Source: Petrosia ficiformis | Taxonomy: Eukaryota; Porifera; Demospongiae; Haplosclerida; Petrosiidae | Direction: 5' to 3' | NCBI GenBank assembly: GCA_947044365.1 | Contig: OX345636.1 | Coordinates: 60,701,537 to 60,765,536 of the forward strand | DNA length: 64,000 bases | In this document: one piece after another, positions 47,101 through 59,619 of the stretch | How positions within the stretch are numbered: position 1 is the first letter of the stretch | How the letters are laid out: each line of letters opens with the position of its first letter | Notes under the pieces: generated by a model | The model's input: only the letters and a program-made list of their open reading frames with translations | Told to the model about the DNA's origin: nothing | Database searches by the model: none | Position numbers and translations under genes: made by a program

Positions 47101-48780
47101 TCTTCATATAAGAAGTCACGAAATTATGTTACATTTATATAGTCTCATATGGTATAAGAATTATGTTAGGTGTACTGACATTGTTAGGGTTATATCAGGA
47201 TGTTTTTGTTCTTACTCAAGCATGAAATTATTGTATTCTGTGGTTTGTAAAAGTATTATACTATTTTGAATGTGTAGTATAGCTACTATACTATCCTTAT
47301 ATGAAGTGATGACCATAATTTTGGTCGCAAGGCACTTGATTACAATGCATTTCCTGGATGCCCCTGTGGTTTGGAAACAATGCATGCATTAGTCTACAAC
47401 ACCAATTGGCTCTTAGAATAGGGTGTGTACATAAGTGAGAATCCTAAAGAAGCTCAATTATAGTAAACTTTAATTGACCACAAGGAAATTACGTGATGCC
47501 AGAGACAATGAGGAATCCAATAACTGGTCACAAATTATGTTTTCTATGGTTACAATGCTGCATCGAGTGGCAGTCTTGAGATTGGCACCTGCTTTTATGG
47601 GACAAAGAGAATTTCATAATGGCTTTAATTTAATTACAGGCAATCCTTTAAGTTAGTCTGAATTTGCTTTCATCTCAGTTGTGGTTGTCACTTTAAGTAA
47701 AAACAGTTATGCCCATTCAAAATAGTAGAATACTTCTAGAATACAAAATTATACATTGATGTATATATATATATATATATATATACTATAATTATGTATA
47801 TATATATTATATGTATCACTGTAAATATTATAATATGTGACTGTATGTAAGAACAGATTCACACCTCAGAAAGGTTATATGGAATATAAAATTAGATAAG
47901 TAGGACAGATCTACAGTGGCCTAGCGAGGATTTTGATGCACACATTTCACAGATATAATATACAGAAAATGTATTACTTTCTACTATCTTCTTTTTTGTA
48001 ATAAGTTGTTAAAAGTCAACATACTTGTTGGCAGTACACTCATGATAAAGCTTAAATGGACTAATGGGAGAGAATTTACATAGATAAACTTCATATGCGA
48101 TACTCAGTACAATTGTACTAGTTTTATTTTCACGCCACATGTTTATAATTATTCCTACAATCCCAGTACTAGTTTGTTATGCTGACTCCAATGATACAAG
48201 TCTGAGACCTTTATCTTAGACTTGCCCAATGTTGCTGTGACGCAATATTATCATTGTCTAACTATCATGTCCCAAATATAATAATATAAGTGTCCGCTTT
48301 GCCTAGAATTCCAGGTTGATTTTATTTGGCACCAAACCCAATTTGTTTGTGCCTGTGCTGAACCTTAGCTTCGCCACTGGAAAGCAGAAACAAATAAATT
48401 TTAAAAGTGTTTGCATAATTGTCCTCACCAACAAATTGCCTTGTCTCGTGCATGTAGCCACTCTGCCCTAGGAAGCCCCACGCAAAACTACACATTCCCC
48501 AGCCGACAAGAGATAAGTTTATTTCAACTGGCTACAGTATTAGAAGTACTGTTCACTATACAGCTTACGGAGTGAAGTGACTGTTGTTTGCTACTTTCTG
48601 AGGTAGATCTAACAACTTTTAGTGTATAAGCAAGATGCTAATCTTAATTGTGAATTTCATGGAGGTAGTGAACTGTTTTGTTCTCTGAAGTGAATTAATT
48701 AATATCTGTTCTCTTCTTTATCTGGAGTAATGATAAGTAATTTTGTACAGACTCTTGATAACAGAAGTAGAGTTACACCG
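44160..48780. other. Intergenic stretch between genes B and C; no gene recognised
   Basis: A perfect hairpin lies at 44814-44852. The segment 45180-45420 is unusually GC-rich (CATAGCCGGCCCCTCCCACT) and may be a decayed insertion. Several open frames of 60-96 codons (for example minus-strand 46314-46604) have no known similarity or splice context. A TA microsatellite lies at 47759-47785. Confidence 0.45.
44814..44852. repeat. Perfect 18-bp hairpin
   Basis: CTCATTCCCAAGCGTTTT, three loop bases, then its exact complement. The right arm is the shared 3' flank word CTTGGGAATGAGGCTGTA found after genes A and C; the left arm is its inverted copy. Confidence 0.9.
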
Positions 48781-48792
48781 AAAAATAATATA

Positions 48793-49295
48793 CAGTGCAA
48801 CTCTGATAGTAAGTACCCCCTAGGGCACTGCAAAATAGTACTTATAAACCGTGGTACTTTGTAACCAAACCTTAATATTTACACATATTTAATAGTTTTA
48901 ATAATGATAATAATAGAATTGGAGCTCTCTACTTCTCCAAATGGTACTTACAGTCGTCTTTGATAGGTCTAATCTTCGACAAACTGATGCTTGAGTTTCT
49001 CCTTTTTCAATATCAGTGATAATATCAAGCTTTTGGCCAAAAGAGATCGACTTTTTCGATTTGGCCATTTTTTTCACTTCAAAAACGTGACCGGAAGTAC
49101 GTGATAAGCAATTTATTTGCACGTGGTGTCGTAATTAATAGTGCGGTTTATAAGAAAATACGTATTAACAGTGTGCGTGTTAACAGGTACGTTTTATATT
49201 GCATGTAGTTACACTGGTTGCTGTGTCATGTGATTTTAGTATGCAGTATCCGAGTGTACGTACAATCATGGGTACTTACTAGTGATGTTGCACTG
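48793..49295. mobile_element. Deleted Tigger/pogo-type transposon
   Basis: 503 bases with TA on both sides (48791-48792, 49296-49297). The ends are CAGTGCAAC then (T/A)C-T-AGTAAGTACCC in inverted order. On the minus strand at 48930-49066 it encodes MAKSKKSISFGQKLDIITDI then EKGETQASVCRRLDLSKTTV, the CENP-B/Psq-type N-terminal helix-turn-helix of pogo/Tigger transposases. The DDE domain is missing, so it cannot move by itself. Confidence 0.88.
48898..49066 (-). pseudogene. Transposase N-terminal helix-turn-helix (pogo/Tigger)
   Basis: Starting at the methionine near 49066, about 45 residues form a Psq/CENP-B-N domain: a basic start (KSKKSISFGQKLDIITDIEK), then CRRLDLSKTTVSTIWRSRE. The following residues are tyrosine repeats from AT-rich DNA. 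It is a DNA-binding relic without a catalytic domain. Confidence 0.8.
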
Positions 49296-50279
49296 TAATA
49301 TATTATAGGGCATTTCATAATGTCAAGGTATTTTGCCAACACCCTTTCTTTTCCACACAATATATATCAAAAAAACATATAATAATAAATTTCCCGTATA
49401 TATATATATAAAATTATATGTATATATATATATATACTATATGTATATATATATTATATGTATCACCGTAAATAACTGAAATTGTATTATTTTGCAGCAG
49501 AGGAATCAACTTTTACTAACAGCATAACTCAGGTGTAATAATATATCTTGGGGCAGCAGTCATCACCGTCTGGTATCTTCTGTGGGATTTTACCTTGCTC
49601 TAAAGCAGATTTTCTCTCTTCATTCCATTCTTGAGCAACATCCTGATGGACAGTGAAGGTACAGACAGTGATGATAACAAGAAAATTTCATTGTGGATAA
49701 TATCTCATAATGCTCTCCTGTAGTATAATTATAGATAAAATTATATTTCCTACTGTGACCTATTGGTATTTAATTAATTTTGTTCGAATGAAGAGCAGGT
49801 GTTGGTATGCAATCATCACAGGTGTTGTAAGTATAATTATGCTCTAACACCTCTAAGTGTAAATCAGATATAGCCCTTTATAGAGTAAAACTTATCCATC
49901 CATACACTTAGTTGTGAGTATAATCAAATCATATTGATTTTGATGTCATACTTTGATGTGACTTGTACTGACTCCATTGGCTAGATAATCATGGATAGTA
50001 CAACCTTTATGGGTTAACACTTTTTGGATTCTGTAGTGCAATGATTTTGTGTTATGTTGAGTGGTTTCTAATTCATTATTTTGGCTCGTACCATCAAAAC
50101 TCTGTTAGTATATAGCTCTAAGCTCATTTTTGGTATTTTTGCAACTTCATGAAACCACAGGGATACATGTAAATAAAGCCACTGTTATACAACTGATTTG
50201 TATAGCACTGGTACTTCCGTTGATGCACTCGCTCAACATCAGTATACAAAATAGTATTTACTTAGTGAAATGCAAAACA

Positions 50280-50595
50280 TTGTAGGGACAAGCCTGAGAA
50301 AGTTTTATATTTTGGTGCATGACAGACCTTCAGCTCCAAATCATATGCAAAAAAAAAAAAAGATTCAAGGCAGCCTCAGCTCAAAAAATGTTGTTACAAA
50401 ACAGACAAAGATAGCAGAGCATGAATTGCCTTCAGTTCCTTCTGTTTGAAAAGAAAATAATACAAGACTGAAGTAGCAAAAACTTACTAAAACTGTAGAA
50501 ACAAACAAACAAACAAACAAACAAACACAGTTTGTTCAATCAAAATTGACAACACTAAGAGGGACTCACTCAGGCTTGCCCCAATCATAATGGAT
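50280..50595. mobile_element. Short element related to 40335-40955
   Basis: The left end TTGTAGGGACAAGCCTGAGA and the complement of the right end ATTGGGGCAAGCCTGAGTGA are inverted. A run of eight CAAA-type units lies near the right end, as in the relative within gene B. Confidence 0.6.
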
Positions 50596-51324
50596 GTCCA
50601 CTTCTACTTGGTTGAGGCCTAGTGGATTGTTTTACTTGCAAAAGATGAAGTTATCATTGAAAACAAGAACTCAGAGTACCCACGCATGTTTTGTTCAAGA
50701 CATACTGTTTGCCTGAAGGAGACAATTCTGACATTCTTATTACTTAGATGAAAAAATCTGTACAGGTTGCTTGAGGTGTCTAAGTAGATGTATTACAATG
50801 CTTCATTTTGGACATTTATGTATAATTATATTGTTTTAACCCATGACACATATCTGTGACAATTGACTCATGCAATTGTGAGTGAACTCCTTTTTGGGAT
50901 TTTTAAAGGGGGATGTCCTCTCATCGAGGGGGATCATGCAGAAATGGGTGCAGCCTCGCTGCTTATTAAACAATTTTCAGGTTTCAGTGACCCCTACTGT
51001 GCAATTCGATGTGTAGTTGAGACATTCCTCTTTCTGGAAAACCTGGTGTTATTGGTGTAACTGTTGCCAACATATGGTTTGTTTTGTTTGCCAAACACTG
51101 CATTTCAATTAGTCCTACGAAGTGCTTCTAAATCCAGATAAGCAAGTTGTTAACATAGTACTCCATGTCGGAAATTGAGCCAATTGATAGGTGGCCGAGA
51201 TATCTGCTGCAGAACCACCAGTGTTGAAAATGGGAAGAATTGTGAAAAACATACTCAGTGACCATTATGAAAGCTGCTATAAGTTAGCAATTAGTAATGA
51301 TTTCATTTCACCACATATGTCAAT

Positions 51325-51389
51325 GAGATAGTTGCCTGCACCACCTAACCTATATAATATATAGGGGAGGTGGCACAGGCAACTATCTC
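51325..51389. repeat. Strong 65-base hairpin
   Basis: Arms GAGATAGTTGCCTG-CACCACCT and AGGTGG-CACAGGCAACTATCTC pair over about 22 bases with one mismatch, followed by an AT-rich loop. Size and shape would suit a microRNA-like precursor or the tip of a small inverted-repeat element. Confidence 0.85.
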
Positions 51390-51883
51390 AATATGTATGA
51401 TACCAACATGTATGATTCCCTCAGTTTGGTCATAGCCTTACACTTACTCCCCACAGTCTTGCATGGAAGGTTGCAAGACGGACTTGATTTGCTAAAAAAT
51501 TATTGTTGTTACTTACAATCTTATGAGGGGATGTGTTTATTTAGCTGATGTAGTCTACCTGGAAGATTTAAAACTTCTTGCGTGCTTTGGTGACGGTGGC
51601 TTGTCTATGCAGGCTTCAGGGAAACCTTGGTGGCTATAGGAGTTGTACTTGGGGTGAGTGCCCATTGCCTACTCCCCTTGATAAGTACAAGAGCTAATTA
51701 TTATAATAATATTTTAATCAAAATTCTATTTAATACCACTGTACAAACGTTGTATTTCCACCATAGTAATATTTGCTCCTCATGCAATTACAGAGTGAAG
51801 ATGGAGCAAATATGAACCAAATATTTAGTAATTGTTCATGTCATATTGGTGCATTTATTATTTTATTCATTGTTGATAATTAG

Positions 51884-54800
51884 AGGTTAAATGGAGAACT
51901 GTGCACACAACTGTGGTGATTAGAGATCACTTGTACTGTTGGGGAGGTAAGCAGAAGGGCCTACAAATGGTACATGAAAGTATCAACAAAAGGCAGTTTA
52001 CAGAATCTGTAGATGTATTAGATATACCTACATTCAAATGGGAGAAGAAATTAACTAAAGGTGCTCCTCCTGCTGGAGTAAGAAAGTATGCTTGTGCTGA
52101 AATAGGGAACAGTATCATCTATTACGGTGGAAATTGTATACCTGATGACTGTTTTCACGACAACCTATTTGAACTAAATACCCTAAGTCACAACTGGAGA
52201 GAGATAATTTGCAATAATGCTAATAATCGTCCAATGAAAAAAATAGCTTGTGGTATGATGTCCTTCAAAAGCAATGAACAAGAACATTTGTTACTTTTGG
52301 GAGGGTTAGGTATTACACCAGCTATTACTCAAACAGATTCTCAGTATATTCGATCTCCAGAATCTGAACGCGATGATTATTCTTACACAAGTGAAACCCA
52401 TGTTATGAGTGTTTCTGGATCAACAGGTATTATACATTATTACTTAATTTCAGATTTTCATATCATATTGTATTTCTTCAGGTAAATGGAAAACTCCCAT
52501 TATAAAAGGCAATCGTCCACCACCGTGTGCCTATTTTACAATTAATGCACTTCCTGATAACAGGGGTGTTATTTTTGGAGGCGTAACTATCGAAAAGAGG
52601 ACTGAAAGATTGACTCGTGTTAGTGATATGTTTCTGTTAAATATTTCTCAGGATATGATTGTGAGTTGATGAGTGCTTATAATTGTATTAATGAATGCAT
52701 TCCAAAGAAAAAAATTGTATTAATGCCATTTTATTGTTTTGATGTTCTGAAGGTTTTACAGAAAATAGTCAAACAATCTCTTAACTGGCCTGCAGGGAGG
52801 AGTGCTCATTCGAGTACTATCATCACTACTGTATCATCAAATGAACATCTGACGTCTCATTTGGTTGTATTAGGTGGACTGAGGGATGGTTTACAACCAA
52901 CTAAAGACTGCTGGATAATGAAATTATCTAATTTAGAGTGGTATCAGGTAAGCATATACCTACATCATATTTCTATAATGTAAAACATTAATTAAAGTTG
53001 GGTAATGGATATAATTTGAAATTTATATATTGTTCAACACACCCTTCTGCACCCTTCCCCCTACATCTACATCCACACATTTTATATACCATTTGCCCTC
53101 GTACTCCACAGGAGTGAAAATTGTATTAACTATGTAGTAGCTTTACTGAGTTAATAAGTAAACAAATTTTGCTTAATCAGGGACTCTTCTTTTTTGAGGT
53201 TGCAATTGACTGGAATACATAGCTTTGTCAGTTTAACTTCTAGAATATTGAAAACTGTTATTATTACATTTGTGCCATCATGTACTATCATCTTATGTAA
53301 TATTTACTTTATATGTCATCTTTACAACCTTATATGAGGGAGCAAAATGTGAATTGTGTGTTGCTGAGTTTCAATATTATGTGACCTGATTTATTTCTTC
53401 AGATCAATGTTCCTGATTCTGTCACAAAGAGATTTAACCACTCCATATCAACTTACTACAAGTCCAACTATTGTGTATAGATTACAGTGACAGGAGGCAA
53501 TGAAGAAGTAGATTCAATTACAAATCAGTGTAGTCCAATCACTGGTTCAAATACCAACGTTATAATGGAACTAGGTACAATAATTATTTGATCATATTAC
53601 ATTCATTGAATCAGGAATATGGTTAGAGTATTCATAAAAGAAAGTAGTTCATATCAGTATTACTTTTTTACACTATTTAAAAATTATTGTAAGTGCTACG
53701 GATAGGGCATGCATTATTATAATTACCTGTAAATTTAGAAAAATGGCCAAATTATTTTCAGTTCAGTCATTACATAAGCATGTGCAAAACATTCAGTGTT
53801 AGCAGGGCAAAGAGTTCTTTGGCAAAATACGCAGTGAAATTTTGCTCATTAGTCAATGAGCAAAAGTCATGATGTATGAGAATTAAACTTAAACCATGCA
53901 CAAGTGGACCTATGAGAAGCCACACTTAAGTACTGTTTTGTTAATACTGATGTAATGAAAAAGCTTATCTTCACTGTGAAAATGAATTGGTTGTTTTAAC
54001 AAACCACTTGTTACCTCAGTTACACTTACATTTTGTCTGGTTATAATATAGCTAAAAAATGTAAAAGAATGTTATGACAGTCATAAGTGCATATACCAAA
54101 GTACACCCTACTACCATATAAAGAGGCTGTTATATATTGATAACTTCAAAATGAGACAACATGTATAGGAAGAAACGATTTGTTTTGCTATAGTTAAAAG
54201 CTAGTCATGCAATCATGAATGTACATATCCTCACTTATTATTAAATATAGCTATATTATAACCAGACAAAATGTTAATTGTCCTTATTTTTCATGTTTCT
54301 TACTATGTATAATAAATGTACATGCAACTGAGCTAACAAGTAGTCTGTTAAATAACGAATTCAGTTTTAACAGTGTTCTACAGTAGCTACAACCTTAGAA
54401 AATTAAAAACATATCAAAAAACAAAAGGTAGATTACTAAACAGGCTGGCCAATTGAATTAATATTGCATGTGAAAAAACAGAGACTCAACAAAATGTGTA
54501 CTTGGTGGCATCCCCATCACTTGTAGCTTTATCTCTGCTCTTGGCACAGCCCATGCACTTTAATGCTAAAATGATGAATCAGCAAACACATATCAATTGT
54601 TGTGTAGGAAATATTATATATAATTATATAATTATAATGTTGTACACATACAGTGCAAATGAAATTAATGCAACTTCTTTACAATCATTTTGTATTTGTC
54701 ATGTCATGTAGTATATAGTAATGATGAAGTTGATGAATGGTTGTTGAATCGTATTTGGGATAGTGAACAAAACTGGTATAAAACAAAAGAAGTGATAAAA

Positions 54801-57800
54801 CGTGAGAAAGAAGCTGAGAAATGGACTGTTCAAATCCAAGAGAAAGATCAGAAACTTACATCATTACAATTAAATGAATCATCACTGAAATACACAGTGG
54901 AGAAGTTGAACAAACGTGAGATTATAAAATCGCTTAATAATAATTTATCACGTGATGTTGTTATTTTAGAGTTAGAAGAATCAGAGAAGTTACTTGAAAT
55001 ACAAAAGACAGTTAATTCACAAGAACTGGAAGGCTCAAAGAAACTAGTTAGTAAATCTGGGATCAATGTTGTGTTAATACATATTGTTGTCTTATTTGTT
55101 TCAGGAGACACTGGAAAAAACAATCTTTGAGAAAGAATCAGAATTAATAAAACTATCTGTGGAGATGAGAAAGATGAGTGATGAAATTACACACCTAAAG
55201 ACAAGAGAGGTGTCATTAATAGATAAATCAGATGCACTAGATAAAGGTCAGATAATTTATTACATGTGATTTGAATATTTGATATCATGATTTTTAGAAC
55301 TGGAGTTTTTAAAAGATGAAACACAAGCCTACAAGAAAGTGTCAATTGCGACAAGACAAGGTAACATATAACGTATATATATAAAATTATATATATAATA
55401 TTATATATATATAATTATATATATATAAGTGGTGTACTTTATGGAAGCATACAAAATGAGCTAAGTGCATTACAGTAGACCACATGTTGAATGCACAAGA
55501 GTAAAAAGTCACTTTATAATTAACTAAGATAATATTATTTATAGTGATATGTGGATGATTCATAATTAATTGTGTACAACATGAGTTTTTGTACAATATA
55601 GAAATACTATACTGTCACTGTCTTTGATAAAACCATACATCATACATGTACTTTAAGATTGAATATCTTTAGTATTTATGATATTATATATTATTTGAAA
55701 TCATTATTTATGTGCTTAGAATTACAAGATTCTCAGACATTGTTGATGATTGAAAAGAATGCATCATTAGCAAAAACACAACAGATCACAGATATGAAAA
55801 GGAAACTTCAACTCAAATCTACTCATTCATCAGGTCTAAATTAATGCATATATAATAACTATTAAATGTGTATTGATTATTATGTGCTTACATTAGACGA
55901 GGAGACAGTGGGAGTATATTATGAGAAGACTCTGGAGAGAAAGCCATTAGAAGTAAAACCTGTAGATGAGGATAAACCTAAAGCAGATATTAGGGATAAC
56001 ATGTTAATATTGGAAGAAGGTTAGATAAGTATTACTAGTATCATTATGTGATTACTGATTATATTATTACAACAGAGAATGAGTCACTACAGAAGATAGT
56101 TATTAGTAAGAATGGACAAGTAGAGGAACTGCAGAGTATGTTAGAGATAGAGAGAGATCAGACGAAGCAACTAAAAGTAGAAATGGAGGAGTTCAAGAAG
56201 ATTGAGGAATTGAGGATCTCCTCCTCACATGATTCAGAGGTTATCAAGTATCATAGAGATGCTGCAGTTCAGTTCAGTTACATGATACCAGTAACAGGTT
56301 AATAGTTAATAATAATTACTATTAGTTACTAGTATTTATTATTATATTTATCAGATCATCTTGATGGTGTTCATGTGGCTGGAGAAACACTCTTCCTTAT
56401 TCAAGGGGACAAACGCCAGTCCCTCAATTGGGAAGAATATGGCTTCAGATTACATTTTCCACAAGGTACCATTTCTCCATCAGATACATGTGAGGTAGTC
56501 GTAAAAGCGCTGGTGGGTGGTAAATTCCAATTTCCAGAGGGTACTGAGCTCGTTAGTGCAGTATATGCAGTTGCATTTGCTAAAAAGGGGCTGAAAGCTG
56601 TTGAAATGGAAATACAACATTGTGTCAACCTGACCAATGAAGAGCAGGGGAAATATTTGAGCTTTGTATCAACAGCTAAAACCCATCGACATCATCCAAA
56701 CAAGTTTGAATTTGTTGAAGGAGGAGTGTTCAATTCTGGTAAAAGATATGCCAGTATTCAACGAATGCACTATTGTAAGAATGCAATAGTAGAAGATATC
56801 ACACCTCCTAATGAACAAAATAATACTTCAAGAGATGATGATAGCATAAAAGTGAAATCTCAAATGAAAGGTAATACTAATTATTAATAATTGTTATAAT
56901 AAGTTGATATAACTATACTATAGATAAGAGATTTTACACTGGACAGATCTATTATGACAGGGAGGGATATAATAAATGGCAGATGAAATTCATAGTGGTT
57001 AAAGATATTGATGCCTTTGTGAAGGTATACACATTTTGTTAAACATATTATATACTAATGTATTGTATAATAATAGTATGTATCTACTAAATATCCAAAT
57101 GTTGTGGAAGATGAGGTGATCAGATTTACATTTCTGGATCCAGTGGATGGATATATTGAGCTGGTACTTGAAGGTATTGATCAAGTGACTTCTCAGGGAT
57201 GGAATATTGAACCTCATAAAGAACCTCTCAGAGTAAGATGCTACATGTACACTCTTGGTGATTCTGTCTCTATTGTATAATGTATAGTGTATAGTAATTA
57301 TTACATGTGTATGAGTACATGTACATAATTACTTACATTATTGTAATCCTTTATTAAATTTTATGCACAATTATAAAATTTACTTGCTTTGTATTTACAG
57401 CTTATGAAGAAAGATGTTGATCTTTATGGATCACATGACATCATAATTCCTCCTTCCTGTCTTCTATCTGTGTGGACTGAATCATCTCTTAAACCTAAAA
57501 CACGTTTCAGTCATCCTATACCACTGAGAGGAATAGACTCTAATACAAGAAAAATATATATACATCGATATCTAGATCCGGTAGAAACCAGTAGTACATC
57601 AGGTATGTAGAACTATAATGTGTATTAGTATTATTTAACACACACTCTATTATCTGATTATCAGAAAGCACAAGTCATGAACCAGTACAACAGAATAGAG
57701 ACATGAAACGTGTAGATGGTGCCACACCTAATACAGGTATTAACAATCCGCACTAAACAATTTGTATTGAATTGATGTTATTGTCATTAAATGACTAATT

Positions 57801-58180
57801 GTCATTTATACATAGATACTGATAGATCTCATGTTGATACTAGTGAAGTGATAAAATGTATTGAACTAGTAATGGAGAAGAATCATGCTAAACTATGTCG
57901 ATTATTTAAAGGTTCATTGAAAACTCTTGCTGATGAATTATTAGAAGCTGGTATAATAACACGTGATGTTCAGACAGATCCTACCAGTGATACTATTATT
58001 AACTGTTTCTTATCTGGTTTTGTATTCAAAGATGATCTAGATGAGATTGAGGAATATTGTGGGAAATTCTTCAATGCTTTTTATGAAATACGAGGTCCAT
58101 ACATAGATGCAGCTAACAAGATCAAGAAATCCATACAAGATACAATTATAGATAAACTAGGAGTTCAGTTAAATATATAA
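51884..58180 (+). CDS. Gene C: kelch - coiled coil - ZU5 - helical tail, with one internal stop
   Basis: Exons read: 51884-52426, 52482-52660, 52753-52947, 53403-53574, 54712-54915, 54970-55046, 55105-55246, 55298-55360, 55720-55833, 55897-56019, 56076-56297, 56355-56870, 56924-57024, 57077-57232, 57401-57602, 57665-57736, 57816-58180. Phases agree throughout and total 1149 codons once one base from a short first exon is added; that first exon was not found upstream. The only lesion is TAG at 53478-53480, where gene A has TGG in [11 protein letters not shown]5, beta module and tail are close to gene A; the kelch part is more diverged. The coiled coil is longer than in A because of additional exons. 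It is either a recent pseudogene, a polymorphic null allele, or a gene making a kelch-only protein. Confidence 0.8.
53478..53480 (+). other. In-frame TAG in kelch blade 6 of gene C
   Basis: The exon 53403-53574 is the same 172 nt length as its gene A counterpart and keeps frame on both sides (NYCV-stop-ITVTGG). A single G-to-A change from TGG accounts for the stop. It lies in the conserved strand before the Gly-Gly pair, so translation would end near the close of the propeller. Confidence 0.85.
53575..54711. other. Intron of gene C without the ATGT repeat
   Basis: It sits exactly where gene A has its 3.9-kb intron but is 1137 bases long and mostly non-repetitive. This indicates that the repeat expanded in the A/B lineage or was lost from C. 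Confidence 0.7.
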
Positions 58181-58689
58181 TATATACATCTATTAGTTAG
58201 TTCAATAATACTGTTATATAATTATGCTATTTTTAGTATCTTTTTTTGTTACTATTTTTGAAATTGTTGTATGCTATGTGTGGTGGGGTGATGAATTAAC
58301 TTACACCTACACTTAATTATAAAGCTTGGGAATGAGGCTTTATTGTAAACCACATTTAACCATGTGCTTAGGGCTTGGCTTAGGGTTGACTCAAGAGAAG
58401 AACAAGTTAATGAACAGCAAGTCTGTATGTCTGTACAGGTTAATTTGGATTAGGTTGTTGATATATACATGTATATCTGATTTCGTAGTGTTATATATCT
58501 ATCCATTGATCTCTATTTTTCTTCATCTATCTATCTATCTCAGAATGACAACATGTTTCTAGACAGTATTACCTTACTCAATACCTGAAGATATGCACAG
58601 TCATTTTCTTAAGCTGTTATGGAAGTATAGCCTCACTTTAAATGAAGAGATGTATGTTTGTGTGTGCATATAATCATATTTGTCTTATA

Positions 58690-58716
58690 TACTGTACATA
58701 TGCGTTATATATATTA

Positions 58717-58762
<46 letters not shown>

Positions 58763-58830
58763 AATTATATATATAATATATTTATTTATTTATAAAATTA
58801 TATATATATATTTATATATAATTATATGTA
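58690..58830. repeat. TA-rich microsatellite
   Basis: Long TATATA tract with ATAAAATTATA variants in the 3' flank of gene C; absent from the matching place after gene A. Confidence 0.85.
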
Positions 58831-59490
58831 GATGTATACATGAACATGTGTGTTTTTTGGGAAAAACACACTTGTGTCTTATAATAATTTTGAACAAATG
58901 TCTACCTTTGATCACTCGCTATTTATTTAGGAATCTAATAAAACTTGGTATTCACCAGTTATTGCCCCTTCCAGATATCATATTTATTTGGGTTCCTGTA
59001 TGAATTGGCTGAATAGAAAGAGATATAGCGTTTGTTCAAAATTATTAGTTTGAGGAATGAAGGGTCAGGTGAATGGTCCTGTAGTCATCTGAAAACTTTG
59101 GTGCTACTATTGTGTAACCACTAAAAGGATGTCAATATGGCGACCAACAAAGTGACTTTGGTATATATATATTATTATGTGGGAAGTCATGAGTATAGAA
59201 ATTGTAGTGTGGTCTTAGAAGAGAATTTGAAGTATGAATATCTATTTTCTGTATCATAGACTGTATGATACAGGAAATACATATTCATACGAATATCACA
59301 ATAAATAGAACATAGGAAACATATTTTAAACGAAACAACAGAACTTAACATAACAGCAAAGCTTCCATTTCTGATGGTGTTACTCTCTACTAATTCTGTA
59401 TTGTTAATCAAATGATGAATTACATGTAATACATGTATTATGTGTAGAATGTTATTATTATTATATTATTATTTCTTATATTGATTTTTA
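58830..59490. other. No gene seen
   Basis: AT-rich sequence unique to the gene C flank, with no repeat or exon recognised. Confidence 0.4.
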
Positions 59491-59498
59491 ATATACAG

Positions 59499-59598
59499 TG
59501 AGAATGAATTGAAATGGATGTTCAAGAGTACAAGACAAGAAAATCAACAGGTTTTATCTCATACATCACACTCTCCCTACTTCAGGTGGAAGATACAT
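59499..59598 (+). CDS. Exon-like segment of an unknown gene
   Basis: Between a TATACAG acceptor and a GTGAGT donor it reads ENELKWMFKSTRQENQQVLS then HTSHSPYFRWKIH. It is polar and charged, open in this frame only, and is followed by duplicated flank sequence with proline-rich exon-like segments. It could belong to the same unknown gene as 27682-27804 and 63062-63192. Low certainty. Confidence 0.3.
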
Positions 59599-59619
59599 GT
59601 GAGTAATGTCAGTTGTTAT

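Larger units (their letters stand above)
49300..51880. other. 5' flank of gene C; no host gene recognised
   Basis: Contains a TA microsatellite (49397-49460), the CAAA-bearing element at 50280-50595 and the hairpin at 51325-51389. The open frame 50863-51060 is not recognised. No short first exon like MA-(N/S) of genes A and B could be placed with confidence. Confidence 0.4.
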
